From Setoptus koraiensis (lineage: Eukaryota > Arthropoda), in assembly GCA_048013815.1 (NCBI GenBank), contig CM106586.1:7440001-7504000 (forward strand): 64,000 bases of DNA, written 5' to 3'. Below the pieces are notes generated by a model. The model saw nothing but the letters and a program-made list of their open reading frames with translations. It ran no database searches and had not been told where the DNA came from. This document shows, one piece after another, positions 51,631 to 64,000 of the stretch (positions within the stretch are counted from its first letter, which is position 1; each line of letters begins with the position of its first letter). The position numbers and the translations under genes are program-made.

Positions 51631-53402
51631 GCTTGCTGTACTGTGTGTACTGTTATACACATAAATATAGGATATACATATATACATGCGCGGATATATA
51701 TACCATGGCTGATATTTAAACAGTTACGATGTCGTCAGTGTAAATGTGCGGTGTATGTAGTATGCAATCATCACCATGGCCTCATTTTGTGTCACTATAT
51801 TGTTGCTTGTATCTTGATAGAAGGCTCCCTCTGTGTGTGTGCATATGTGTGTGTGTACCCAAGCAGCCCAACAAAATTGGCGTCTGAGTGCTCGCGCCAT
51901 CGCCACTGGTGACTAGTTGGGGCCCCATGACGTTACAGCGCGTTGTAGCGTACCCAAAAGTGCCATTGGTTTAGTAGTCGAGTCTGGCTGGATAAAAGGG
52001 CCACACGATGTCATGTGATGTGATATAACTTGCCCTTGTTCAATATGTGTGTGTGTGTGTGCTCAACCACTGATACGAAGTAATTTTTTTTCTTTCCTTT
52101 GCTTCTTTTTTGCGTGCTGCTCTTTTTCGCTTCTTGGCGCTCAGCTGAGCGCCGACGGTGTGATGGCGCCGCCAGCCAACCGTCCCGATCCGCCAATTGC
52201 ACACACACTTGATGGGGCCCGATTTTATAATAAATAATTAATGATAGATGCAGAGAATAAATATAGCCCGGCTGAAGTGATGCGCCAGTTGACTGATGAG
52301 GGCGCCGATGGCTGGAACCTCGGCGAAGCTGCAACAAGACAAGATTCGGTCGCGGACATTGCGTGATTAAGTGAACGCACACACTCGTGGCCTGGCTACT
52401 GTTGATTGATTAAATTTATTTTCCATAATTAATTCACAGTAAATAAAATAATAAAATAGATAAAATCCTATGACACGATCTCTCACAACGCGATCGCTTA
52501 TACATGTAATAATATTATGTAAATGCACGCGCTCCAAACAAAAGTGCAGCTCGCGGCGGCCATTTTTTTAAATCCGCCCTATAAACGTGCAGAATACCCT
52601 GTGCACCCTGTATGCACTGTGCAGTGCAGTGCGCGCCCAACAATCAAACAAGGTGATGCCCCCTCCCAAATCCCATATTTATATTGGATTAAATGGGGCT
52701 CTGCCCCCCCCCCCATGCACGGATTGTGTGATTATTCCCCGTTTCGACTTTCGTTTTAGAGACAATCCCCAAATTACCCAAATTACTCAGATTTTACATC
52801 AGTTCCAGTCGGCCTGTTCCGTGCATGCTGCCCTCTCTGCAGCATCCCCTGAGATTCCGACTAACAATAACCAACAATTGTAAACAACAATATAAACCTT
52901 CACTATTTTGGGTTCGAGCTCGTCTGCTAGAGGGCCGCCGTGGCCCATCTATCAGGCTGACAGTCAGCAAAAGTTTTGCTACAAAACAACAAGTAGTCGT
53001 GTCACAGGCGCAGGTGGCGCCGCGATACAGCGGTACAGACAAAAACACAGTAACACAGACAAAAATGTCCTGGCGGCCAGGCACCAAACTTGCGCCTTCT
53101 CACAATTAAAACCTGTGTGCCACATGGCGCTGCAGAGGCCCCAAATTTCGGACCCCATTCTTGGACAATTCGGGCCAGCTGGTGAAAAGTCGGTCGGTCG
53201 TCCAGTCCGAATTTCGGCGACCAGAGGATTTCGGCGACCAGAGGATTTTGGTGACGAATATTCGGGGGTGCTCTGGCGGCCGCACGAGACTCAGCGAAAG
53301 AGTTGTGATCTTTGCCCGCTTGGGTGCCGCCATCGGCCAGCGAACAAATGGCTGGCAAGCGCGCACTATTCAAATCACATTCGAGCTGCCGGGCTGCCAC
53401 TA

Positions 53403-53477
53403 TCGGGCAGTTGCGGACAGTTGCGGACAGTTGCGGACAGTCGCGGGCAGTTGCGGACAGTCGCGGGCAGTTGCGGA
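53403..53477. repeat. 10-bp tandem repeat (gttgcggaca)
   Basis: Seven units of gttgcggaca or gtcgcgggca in a row. Confidence 0.92.
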
Positions 53478-54328
53478 CGGCTCGAATGGGTCGGGCTGGC
53501 GAGTGCGATTAGGCCGCGCGCGGATCAACGGACCGATTGTGGTTGGGCGCAGAGTTGACATATTTCACAAAGTGTCAACTGATGCGCCCACTGAAAAGTA
53601 GTTGCGTAACAGTGTGTGTGTGTCTGACGGACAAAAGGAGGCGCAACAAATAACGGGCGACAACACAAAAGATACACGTGACACACACACACACACCGGT
53701 GAGCGGGCCTGGCCACACGCCGACAGTGGCGATGGGCGCGCGGGAGCGAAAGCGAATTGATTTGCATAACGTCATTGCGTCATCGGCTATTATTAACGCT
53801 TATTATTGTGTGTCATGCAATGTGTGTGTGTGCGATCATTATCGCTCATGATGCAATACTACCAACAAGCTTGCTGTAATCGCTTGCTGGTGATTGGTGA
53901 TTGTCAGGCACGATGCTAATCGCCGATGGTGCGGCTAGGTGGCAATGAATACAGAGTGACATTGATGCGACAGCAACAACAACAACCATTATGTGTCACA
54001 ATACAACTGTACTCATTAGTAATAGTGTGTTATGTAATCTGTTGGCGCGATGCTGATGCTAATCAAGTGGCTGCCAGCCAGTTGCCAGTGTTACATATAC
54101 TGCACACTATTACGCAATATATATGTATATACAGTGTGTTGCGCGCTCTAATTGTTGTGGCATCTTTATTGTTGTGACACCAACGCGGGCCCCATCACTG
54201 TCACACGCTGCTCTCGATCACTGGGCTGCAACATCTTGATAAGTGCATCTTGTTAGGCTGGCTTGTCGCTCGGTGTCAATGTGGCCAGCACACAATGCGC
54301 TGCCATCTTACAGTGGCTGCGAGCTGCC

Positions 54329-54413
54329 AGCTGTATTGGTGGTGGTCGCGAATGTCGCTAGGTCGCGCCGCACTGTGCGCCTAGCGACATTCGCGACCAC
54401 CACCAATACAGCT
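54329..54413. repeat. Perfect inverted repeat, 34-bp arms, 17-nt loop
   Basis: Left arm 54329-54362 (begins agctgtattggtggtggtcg), loop 54363-54379, right arm 54380-54413, exact reverse complement with no mismatch. Flanks are not complementary. It could be a recent template-switch inversion-duplication, a hairpin RNA source, or a protein-binding palindrome. Confidence 0.95.
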
Positions 54414-56452
54414 ACGCAGGCTGTTAACCGTGATGCAGATTGAATGCACGTGTAATTACTCGGCCACGCTCGTGCCGAGCGGCCAGATCCTCAAACTGTC
54501 ACGCTAATATCAGGCCGGCATCGCGCTGATATCACGCCAGCATCGCGCTGGTATCACGCCTGCATCACGGGCCTCGCTGTCGCGGCCGCACCGCCAAGAG
54601 CGCCCCTGCCGACCAACCATTCCAACAAATGGCGAGATAAAATAATAATGGCGCCAATAATAGACCGGTGCTATTAAGGGGAACGTGTGTCGTTTGTGAG
54701 AGACGACGTGCCTATTAGGGCCACTGTCACAGCCAGCGATCAACAATCGGGTCGCTGACAGCGCCAAGACAACATGACGACAGTTAGGGGCCCCAAAAGT
54801 TCACTGCTCAATGTAGTGGATACGAATGTGCCAAATGAGCAGTGAGCTCATTGTGTCTGGGCCGCTCGTTGCGTGAGGTGCGCACGGGCCCCGCGTGCTA
54901 TCAATGGGGGCCGCTCGTTCTGACGAAACATCTCTCATGATTGACTGGCCCCCACAAACGATACGACCGGATCACGTTTTGCAGCGGCCATTTTGTTTGC
55001 TGGCTGTCAGTTTTTTCGTGAGTGTTTGCGCACAATCGCATTACAATTCGAACGGCGGATAACGCCGTCGGAAAATCAATGCCAGTCGCTATTGACGCTA
55101 TTGAGTGGCTCCGATGAATCAGATGTTCAGATCTGTACACCAATCGGGCAACGATTTTATTTTTATTTTCATTTCAATATTGGTCAGCATCGGTTGGCAT
55201 TAGCGGTGGCCGCACGAATGGGGCCCAAGACGCACCAGTCAACATACAACTGACCAGTCACATTTAAATAGCTGGTTGGTGTGCACTTTATTATATCATT
55301 GTGTCGCTGCCACCAGCGCCAAACACACGACCAAATATGCACTAAAAGATCGCTTTGCGTTTTGCTCGACTAGCGCACTGGACAAGCAAATAGAGACAAG
55401 CTAAAGTGACAGGTATGCGGCCGCGAGCCAGCGCCCGCAAAAGATGGGCACCCGCCCGCGACAGCTGGCCTTTGCGGCTTCCGAGGGTCGCCTCAATTGA
55501 TACTTGGGATTCATTTTCGATGCGCAACTGTGTCCATTGGCCTATCGATTGGCGGCCGGGAGATCGCCGGCGGGCCGGGTGCGCGCCTGGGCCCCAGCGC
55601 CTGAGTCAGCACAACCGGCTCACTTGCCCATAGCGGTGCCTCTCTGTCCGGCCATCTCTGCCCAGCGGATCCAGTGTAGCCCGACGGGATCCAGCGAGGC
55701 CCCACTGTCGGAGGCAGCGCGCCCTATGTGGCGCGGTATTTGGCGAGCCGGGCAATTGGCCAGCTTGTGCACATTATGGCAGTCAATTCATTAGGGCGCC
55801 ACTATTACGGCTGCAACCGTTATAACGGATATCATAAATGGTACAACTGATATTATAACTATTATGCCAGATATCATGACTGCCATAACTGATATTGGCC
55901 AGCTCGAGCAGGCCCGACATGGGAGCCCGGCAGCGAGCGGCGCGCTTAAATGGGCCCGCTGGCTCCTCTTACCTTGCTCTATTAAATATCATCATAAATA
56001 CCCAGCCAATATCATCATAAATATCCGCCAATATCATGAATATAAGCGAGCCGGCTATAAATACACGCCGGGCCAGCTGGTGCCCGCGCTGCTGACTCGT
56101 CACGCGCTGCCTCTCGGAACGGGCCCACGGTAACGTGGCTAAATGTTTGTCATGTTTGGCATATTCATGTGCCTGAGCGGCCAAGATGAATTATTATGGA
56201 TGGCGATGGTTGGCTGGCGAGCCGTACGGCATTATTATAACGTTATGGCAAGCTCGCAACGGCGAGGCGAGCTCGCAATGACGCGCCGAGCTCGCAACAA
56301 CGCGCCGAGCTTATAACGGTGAGGCGAGCTGGCAAGTGGAGCAGTCAAAAATGGCGCGAGCTGCCACGAGCTAATACTCCGACAGAACCAATGTATTTAT
56401 TATATTAAATAACATTAGCGCGCGCGGGCGCGTTTCGTGTTTGTTAATGTCG

Positions 56453-56560
56453 TTGTTGCCGCTGCCGCTGCTGCTGTTGTTGTTGTTGTTGCTGTTGTTG
56501 TTGTTGCTGTTGTTGTTGTTGCTGTTGTTGTTGTTGCTGTTGTTGTTGTTGCTGTTGTTG
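56453..56560. repeat. CTG/TTG trinucleotide repeat
   Basis: Four to five copies of a 15-bp unit (ctgttgttgttgttg). Encodes only poly-Leu or poly-Asn/Gln by frame; not a gene. Confidence 0.92.
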
Positions 56561-59500
56561 GCGTTGGCGTCGGCGTCGGAAATTTCAAATGCCAAACACA
56601 TTGTGTTAGTGCATGATTGGCTGCAAGCAGTCAACAACAACAGCGACAACAACTTGAACACTATTGACAGTGGGCCCCAGCAGCCAATTTGCAATTGGAG
56701 TGCCAATCGAAATTGAAATACAATTCTCGTTCGTTTCGTCAGCCACCACTGAGTGGGCCCGTCCGCGCGACCCGGCCATAATATAGAAATCGAATTGCAA
56801 GTCCCGCTTGATGCAACTTGATTTGGCAGCCTCACTCTTGGCGCCGGGGCCCCAAATTAAACTCAGCCAAGCCGGCCCGCGGATGAGCCAATATCGGCTG
56901 GCAACAACATTTGCATAATGACGTACACAATCCATGCACCCACTCTCAACGTTGGCGCAGTGTCTGGCTCGCAATCGATTACATTTTGCACCATCTCCAT
57001 CTGGCAAGACTGGTTTTGGTTTTTTTCACTTTACTATTGCCATTGTTTGCCTTATCGCGATCCTTCATCCGGCCCAAAATTGTTGTGAGCAAAGTTACGG
57101 CTCAAATGGGGCCAGTTTTCGTTGCCTTCGCGCTAATTGAGTCACCAACCAAATTTGTGCCAGCCATCGGGTTGGTGGGCAGAATTTTAATTTCGGCCCG
57201 ATGAAACAATTGGATCGATTGGCAGATGCCGATAATTTTTCAGTGATAAATTATATATAAATATAAATGAACCGGTATATAAATAAACTAACTACTAAGT
57301 TAATATAAATAAACTAACCGATCGAATGATCGAAATGCCGAACAGTTATGGCGCCCAAATTAATCGTTTGCCGAGCCTTGTCTGATTAAACACAGCATAA
57401 AGCCAGATGCTCGAATGGGCCAAATCTAATCAAAAAGACAAGTTTCGGAAATTGGCTTTACTCATCGACAGACAACTGTCTCGCGGGTTGAAAGTCGGGT
57501 TGAAATTCACGACTGGCGATTCGCGACTCGTGAATTACGACTCAAGATTCAAGATTCACGATTCGCGAATCACGAGGCTCGCTCTGACGAAAATAAATTG
57601 AACTTAAGATTTTCATTTATCTTTTGTGCCGCCTGCATGGGTCTCACGCGCTCGAATGATGCATGATGCAATTTGCATCTAACGCCGGATATCTGGCCGC
57701 ATTCATCCGGAATCCGGATGCAAATTGATGCTTCGACATGCGGGCTCAGAATTATCGACTCAACACACCTCACCTGAATACTCCAGCGACTGGAGTCCAG
57801 GCACAGGAATAGTTCGGCTCGGAAGCGATTTGCCCTACCCTAGTCATTATTCTAATGAGAGCCTGCGCACTCACAAAAAATTACTTGGCAAAAATTATTT
57901 GGAACAAAGAAAAATAACTGCATCCTCTTGAGCGTAGTGTCTAGAATCAAGCGTCTGGGGCCCGATGAGGAAGCGGACGTTCTTGCATGTCCATCTCTCG
58001 AGCCGGACCGAACCGAACCGAGATGCGGCCTGAACTTCCGGTCGGTTGCGTCCGGCCCGTTGGGACGGGTTTACCGAGAGGGCAGAGTGGCACAAGTATC
58101 TAGAATATCAAGAATTGTCCGCTTATTTGTTGAATGACCGCTTACGCGTATACGTGCCAAATATATAAATATAATGCCAAACGTGCAAAAATAAAATTGA
58201 CAGCTCTAACAGATCGCTGACATAATCGTTGGTCGCATGCCTACTGGACACTGTCTGCTCACCTGTTCTGTGTAGGCCCACTGTGAGGCCAGAAATTGGC
58301 TGTGACGCAAGAGTAGCTGACCAAAATTCAGTAGCCAGTATCGCTGGCAGCAACAGAGAGACGGCGTGCTCGCTGGCCGGAACAGCTCCGTTTATTTATA
58401 CATGCAAATCGCAGCCGAATGGGGACACCAAGCCGCACCAGTGAGCGTGTCTTGCAAAACGATACGGCCTGTGTGTTACAGTTTATCAAGGTGAGGCCCG
58501 CCTGGCAAAGTGAGTTACGTCTAGCCCGCTTACGCCCAACCAACCAACCAACAATAATATGAATAATATAGGGGGCGCGCGTTGCATTCAGCGAGCAATT
58601 CATATGACGCGCTCATATTACACACACACACACACGTTTGGCGCAAATTGAAATGGGGTCTCAGCTCGCGCTAGACTGACTCCAGACACCTGCTCAATGA
58701 ATGAGTTAATGGCAACAATGACAAGAGTTGGCTGCTGCCGCCGCCGGACTGCAACGCCGGCTTGCAGGGGCTCCCGGCGAGTGCAGCGCGCCAATTTTGT
58801 CGCTCGCCGTCGGGCCCACGGCGCCATTTGAGCGGCCGGACAATGACTTCATTTGCCATTTATCATTTGGGCAGCGAGCTTTATCATTTGGCAGCAGACT
58901 GGCGCCACCAGTGTCCACTCGAGCTCTCGAGTCCAGACTCTACACTCTGCTGTGGTGATGGGCGCGGGCCAGGGGGCCGGGTAGTGCGAGCCCGAGTCGA
59001 CCGCCGGGCAGGGCCCGCCCGGGTCGGCCGCAAATGCGGCAGTTGTGCGGTTGTGCGCGGCCCGGCCGGAGTCCGGTTGCGCGCCAGAGACATCATTATC
59101 CGATTGGGCCAGTCAGTGCAGTGGCCAGCAGTCGCGCAGCGCCCGATCACCGCCCAATGCGGCCCACTGATGCCGACGGTGTCGCCCGATCGCCCGGCGA
59201 CGATACCGGCCGACGCTGACACCGGAGCGGCACTCCAGCGGCGCAGCTGCCGCTGACGGGCCTAGGTGTGCATATAGGTGCATACATGTCATCAATATAA
59301 TCAGCATAATCAGAGCGGAGGCCCGGCAGCAAATTATGCGAAAAAATTGTTGCAGTTGGCGCCGCTGTTGATCGTGGCCCGATTTATGGATATCCGCGGC
59401 CGGCCTCAACCGGTTATGTAAGATATCGGGGCCGCGCTTGGCGACACTGAGATATGATATGATTATGCCAGCGTTGTTTGTCGCAAACAATCGCGCCCCC

Positions 59501-59570
59501 TGCACGCCGAGCCCGCACCGACAGCGGCCGGCGATGTCGTTCGATCTCCTTCGAGCCGCCGCCGCTGTCG

Positions 59571-59628
59571 TTGTTGCTGTCGTTGTTGTTGTTGTTGCTG
59601 TCGTTGTTGTTGTTGTTGTTGTTGAGAA
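59571..59628. repeat. GTT/GTC trinucleotide repeat
   Basis: Run of tcgttgttgttgttgctg units in non-coding GC-rich DNA. Confidence 0.88.
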
Positions 59629-61789
59629 CAGTAAAGATTGAGTAACGGCGAGATACTCAGAAATAAAATCCAACTCGCGCTGCATTAATGCCGCCCGCTC
59701 CGTGCGACTCTGCGGGCCCAACGCGGGCCCCTCCAGCTCGTTGTTTCTGGGCCGGTTGTCGTGTGTGTGTGTCGCGAGTCGCGCGACAAACAACTAGCAC
59801 TAACAACTTGCCGGCGCAACTGGGGCCCCTCTCAAACTTTCAACTGTGCGCTGCCTCATCATCCAGCCAGCCACGCAACCGGCCAGCGAGACGCAGTGCA
59901 GATGCGATGCGATTCCGATTCGTATTTATACAACTCGATCTTTATGCCAGCCAGCCAGCCAGCCAGAGACTCGCTCGCTGCCAACAACCGCCAACAACAG
60001 CGACATGTTATTGTGTCACTGAGGGGCCCATTGTGCGGGGCCCGGCCCACAGACGCTCAGACACATCGCTCAGTGTTGCCATCTGTCTATTGTGTGCGGG
60101 GCCAGATATTGGGTTTGAGACGGGCCTGGCGTGATATTGTGCCGGATAGCGCACAAAACAGACAGACAGACAGCGCCGGGCCGGGCCGAGCCGAGCCGGG
60201 CATTACATGGGGCCCCAGCCAGCTCGGCTGGGACACATATAATGCACATAATGGACTCACAAGGCGAATCAATTTGGGCCCGATCGAATCTGGCGAGCGC
60301 AAGACGACGAGACGCACAATTGTCCCGCCCTTTGCGCCGCCAATCAGTCTAGCGATGCGGCGGCCGGTCACTCGGGCCGCCGCTCGGGCACGTCGCTCGG
60401 GTTTGGCACGGTGGCCGCCGCTCGGATGCGGCGCTCGGGTACGTCACTCGGATCGGTCGGCCGGATAAACTGCATGCATGCATGTGTACACGCCGAAGCG
60501 CCGGCCAGAGTCGTGGCTGCGCTGGCCGACGCGTCGATCGGGCTGGACGGGCCTGGCGAGGGTCGGGGCCGCGCGCCAGCTCGCCACACTGTCCGTCGAG
60601 TGCCAGCCGTCCGGACTCCGGACAGTTTGGCAAGCTCGCGCGCGGTTGAACGGGCGCTGGCGGGCTGGCTGGTTGGCGAGCTGGCGGGCTCGATGGGCGA
60701 AACAAAATGATGGCCAAATGATGTCGCCCGATACCGCACAAGACGGCGCTTGGCTGAGACGGCCAGCCAAGCAATCTCGGCCACGAATCTCATCGGGGCG
60801 CAACGTTTCGCTGGAAATGAGGCGCCTCGATGTCCGCCACTGGCAGCGCTGGCAGTCATCAGCGGCGCGGGCCCGCCACTTTGAGTCGCGCGGCCGGAGC
60901 GGGGGCCCGGCCGCGGCCGGCTCACGGACCAGCGAGCCTTTTTTGACACACAAACGAAATTTTTGCGCGCGCGAGCAGCACGCGCAACTTGCGCCAGCAG
61001 CACGCAAGCCTGCTCGCACATAATAGGCGGATATATATGTATTATATATATTACGTAATGACGAACAACAATGCAACAATAATAGATTTCGCGGCGCAGC
61101 CCCACATATCGCCGCATGCACACGACAAAACGCACACACGCACGACGCGGCGCACGCCCGGGGCCCCATTGTCCAAATTGCTACAGTGGCGCCGCCGCCG
61201 CTTGTTTGCCAGCGCCAGTGGGCCGCGCGGGGGCGACGCACCAAACGCTAAAAGGCCAGCTCTGGCTGGCGCGGGCCCTCCGAGCGACCGGCGCCAACCG
61301 GCCCGGCACCAGGCTGGCGACCGGCGCAACTGGGCCCCACTAAGTGTTTGGCGAGATATCGTGATTGCCTGGATTAGGCTCGGCTGCGACTCAAAAGCCG
61401 ACCGGCAAAGTCGAGTGGGGCGCCAAACAATCGAATTAGCGCCGCCACTGCAACCTAATATTGCTCGCCGGCGCCCAAATTGCCCGACAGCCAGCACCCA
61501 AAGCGATTCGGGTGCCGGCTCTGGGGGGCGCTCAGGGCCCCAAAGACCCGTCGTGTGGAGCGCTCGTTTGTGCGCACCGTTTGCGCCGTGTTTGTGCTGC
61601 GCGCAAAAAATCACTTACGCACTTGCCCGCGACTCCGCGCCAGTTACAAGTGCCAATTTGTTTCGGGGAGGGGGGGCGGCCGTCACTGCGGGCCGGAACG
61701 AGCGCCCGCTGGCCAGTGTCGCTGTCGGCCGGCCAACTGCCAATCGGCGCCACTCACCTGGTCGCTCGCGGATGAACGCGCAGCGTGCG

Positions 61790-61850
61790 AGCGGCCCCAC
61801 ATTATGACGGGCCCCACATTATGCTCGGCCCCCCATAATGGGGCCCGTAT
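61790..61850. repeat. Direct and inverted GGCCCCACATTATG units
   Basis: Two direct copies of ggccccacattatg (about 61793 and 61810), followed by a nearly complementary cataatggggccc at 61835-61847, which can fold back. Confidence 0.7.
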
Positions 61851-63141
61851 CCAAATCGCGCGGGGCGAGCAGCTTACGCTCTAATTTGGCTTTAACTGCC
61901 CATACTTTGTTGTGTCACTGGCGCGTCGCGATGCCCCAACGTCGTGGCCACGTAATACGCGCGTTTAGCGTTAGCACCGACATGGCCCACATAAAAGGTG
62001 AGTGGGCCCCACCGTTTCCGCCAGACTCGGCCCTTATCGTGCCGGTCAGCACGCGAGTTTGGCCGTCTGGCCGTAACGCTCAAATAGCCGCTACGTGACC
62101 ACTGTTGCGCGTGCCTTTTTTAGTTGCGTTCGTCTGAGCGGGCTGGCCGGCCCGATTCACTGGCAATTCGCACGATGTGAATGCCGGTCTGCGCCGGGCG
62201 CCCCTTTTGCTGCCCCAATGAGCGCTAGGGGGCCGCAGCTCACGGGCCAGCGCCCCGGCGACAATATTTGCTGATTGCTTTTCCTTGTCCGTGCAATTTT
62301 CAGTTTTAGCTAGCTCCGCTTTTAGCTGGCTTCGGCTGGCTCTGGCTTTAACCCCGACGGGTTCCCGTTCAAATTTCCATTTTTTATCCGGCGCGACACG
62401 GATGCTGTCTGTTTCGCGGGATTTTTCGGCGCCTCTTCACCGCTTTTCCTCGAAGCTGTTCGATGGCGCAGAAAAAAGCCCCAAAAAACCAGCCAAGAAC
62501 CTGTCGGCCTGAAAACTTGCTGCTGCCACCAATTATGGTGCCAATGCGGGAATTTCGGCGGAAAATTCCGCCGAAAATTCCGAGCCTCCCCAATTTATCA
62601 AATAAAATCTCTCGATAAATCGTTCGAAAACCCTCAAAAATGTGCTGCAAAGTCGCGCTTCCTACCCGTCCGCCCGCAAAGCCCGTGCAGGCACGGCCAG
62701 GGGGACAAGACAGAGCTGCAGCGAGCACGCCGAGCGACCCCGAACGGGTTGCCGTTGTCAGTGTTTTGCTGAGAACGGTTTCTCAGCGATAAATAGAGGC
62801 CTCAGGAGGTTTGGCGCGGACACTGAGCGAGCTCAAGAGCTCAAGAATGAAAAATGGGCGCCGATGCTACGACGATAGAAATGGCGAAATGACGACTCGA
62901 CACAACGGTGGCGAGACGAGCCGAAAATCGAGCAAAACTGCCGGCCGGGCTCGGCTCCATCGGGCCGCATTGGGGGCGCCCCCCTCTTAATTTCAGCGTC
63001 TGAAAAGTCTTGCCCGCTCGACGCGCCGCAGTATGCAGGGGCCGGCGTGCGTAACTGTGGCTAACGACGCTCGCGAGTTGATGAGCATCTGATTATGACT
63101 GGATCGCTGGCTCGTCGCAACGCCAAATAAGCCTGCGATGC

Positions 63142-63180
63142 CCCCAAATTTTGAGGCCTGCGACGGCCTCAAAATTGGGG
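63142..63180. repeat. Hairpin, 16-bp stem, 6-nt loop
   Basis: ccccaaattttgaggcc at 63142-63158 pairs with ggcctcaaaattgggg at 63165-63180 apart from one bulged base. Confidence 0.75.
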
Positions 63181-64000
63181 CCGGCTGGCTCGGCCAATTG
63201 GCCCGCAATTGGGGCCGCCTCGGGTAACTCGATCGTAAACTGGCTGTCGTAAATTTGTTGTCTGACTGACTCGGCTCATCGGAACAAAACCGTTAGCTGG
63301 CCGTCATTTTCTAATCATGTTAAGTTTGAGCCGAGGCGCCCCAACCGGGCAACTAGGTTAACTATGGTGGCAGCTGTTGCACCGACTGGCGCGCCTTCAC
63401 ATCAGGTGGTATTATGATAATAGTTTGCGGATCTGGCGGAACAAGCTGCAATAGAAGTGGCTCGTTGCGGCTGCCATTGCACTCTATTGCTCACTGTGCC
63501 CGATTGCAAACGGTACGTCGGGCCGGGCCGGGCCGGCCCGACCCGGCCGGTCGCACACAAACACAAATCGTTAGTGGTGGCAAGCTAGGTGCGCCATTAG
63601 CGGCGGTGCACATAGTCATCATCATCACCATAATGGTTCGTGACCATTTAGCTGATGACTGCGCTCATTAGCCACGGTTGCGCTGGCGCCCGATCCGGCC
63701 GCGGCACCCGTGACACCGGCGACATGAGCCTGTCGGCCGGCCGGCCGGCCGACAAACGGCAACGGCCCGGCCAGCCGACGGTCGGCCAGCCAACGGCAAC
63801 AGCGGCCCAATCGTATGCTAATGCCATGTCGCCGTCGCAATTAGAGCCGCGCCAATCCTCTGCACTCTCACTAATGCGGGCCCCATCTATGCGACCGCCT
63901 CGGGACCTCATTACGCCCACTATCGGGCACGATTAGTAGTCAGGTGTAATTAGGACGGTGGCACCGTGGACAGTGGCGTGGATATCCGCTCACGGGCCAC

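Larger units (their letters stand above)
51641..64000. other. GC-rich region without recognised genes
   Basis: About 12 kb of rising GC, CpG-rich, with very many GGGCCC sites. Long frames (up to 272 codons at 60989-61807 and 266 at 60444-61244) overlap on both strands, are rich in Arg/Ala/Pro/Gly and show no domain: the pattern expected when GC-rich DNA has few stops. TATAAATA at 56056 and an ATG followed by a donor at 61982-61999 could belong to spliced transcripts. Nothing firmer is visible. Confidence 0.5.

Noticed and set aside
60368-61807. Long frames (255, 266 and 272 codons) on both strands
   Set aside because: Overlapping on both strands in GC-rich DNA, Arg/Pro/Ala-rich, no domain; expected from low stop density.

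Overview
The window looks like an arthropod nuclear contig. It carries a Spätzle-family cystine-knot cytokine, an Msx/Drop homeobox gene, a compact Smaug-like RNA regulator, AMPK alpha, cornichon, IFT81 and the TFIIH subunit p62. Coding sequence is intron-poor: the three coding introns seen are 88, 93 and 229 nt and all phase 0. Homopolymeric Gln/Asn tracts are common. A small-genome arthropod such as a mite would fit, but this is an inference. No species can be named from sequence alone.

Layout. 1-5 kb: an edge-truncated intronless serpin and intronless GTF2H1, both on the minus strand, then a decayed unrecognised coding stretch. 7-8.2 kb: Msx, two exons. 8.2-23 kb: AT-rich, gene-poor DNA with simple repeats, two fold-back structures and an orphan TATA box, plausibly regulatory DNA of the developmental genes. 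23.4-24.5 kb: short SAM-PHAT (Smaug/SAMD4) gene with its own TATA box and poly(A) signal. 24.6-28.9 kb: repeat-rich non-coding DNA. 29-35.6 kb: a single 2,209-codon frame for a giant Spätzle/NT1-like protein, convergent with cornichon (35.9-36.5 kb). 39-43.4 kb: AMPK alpha and IFT81, head to tail. 49.6-51 kb: a tandem pair of small secreted-protein genes on the minus strand, each with TATA box and 5' UTR intron. They are flanked by two copies of another duplicated segment that carries a plus-strand TATA box. 52-64 kb: GC-rich, GGGCCC-rich DNA with chance open frames but no gene I can recognise.

The conserved genes are housekeeping or developmental (transcription/repair, energy sensing, ciliary transport, ER export, patterning, neurotrophin/Toll-ligand signalling) and do not form one pathway. 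The least explained parts are the secreted-gene duplication, a perfect 34-bp inverted repeat at 54.3 kb, a miRNA-like hairpin at 14.4 kb, a 19-bp motif shared by two TATA-linked sites upstream of Msx and Smaug, and the odd architecture of the Spätzle-like protein.
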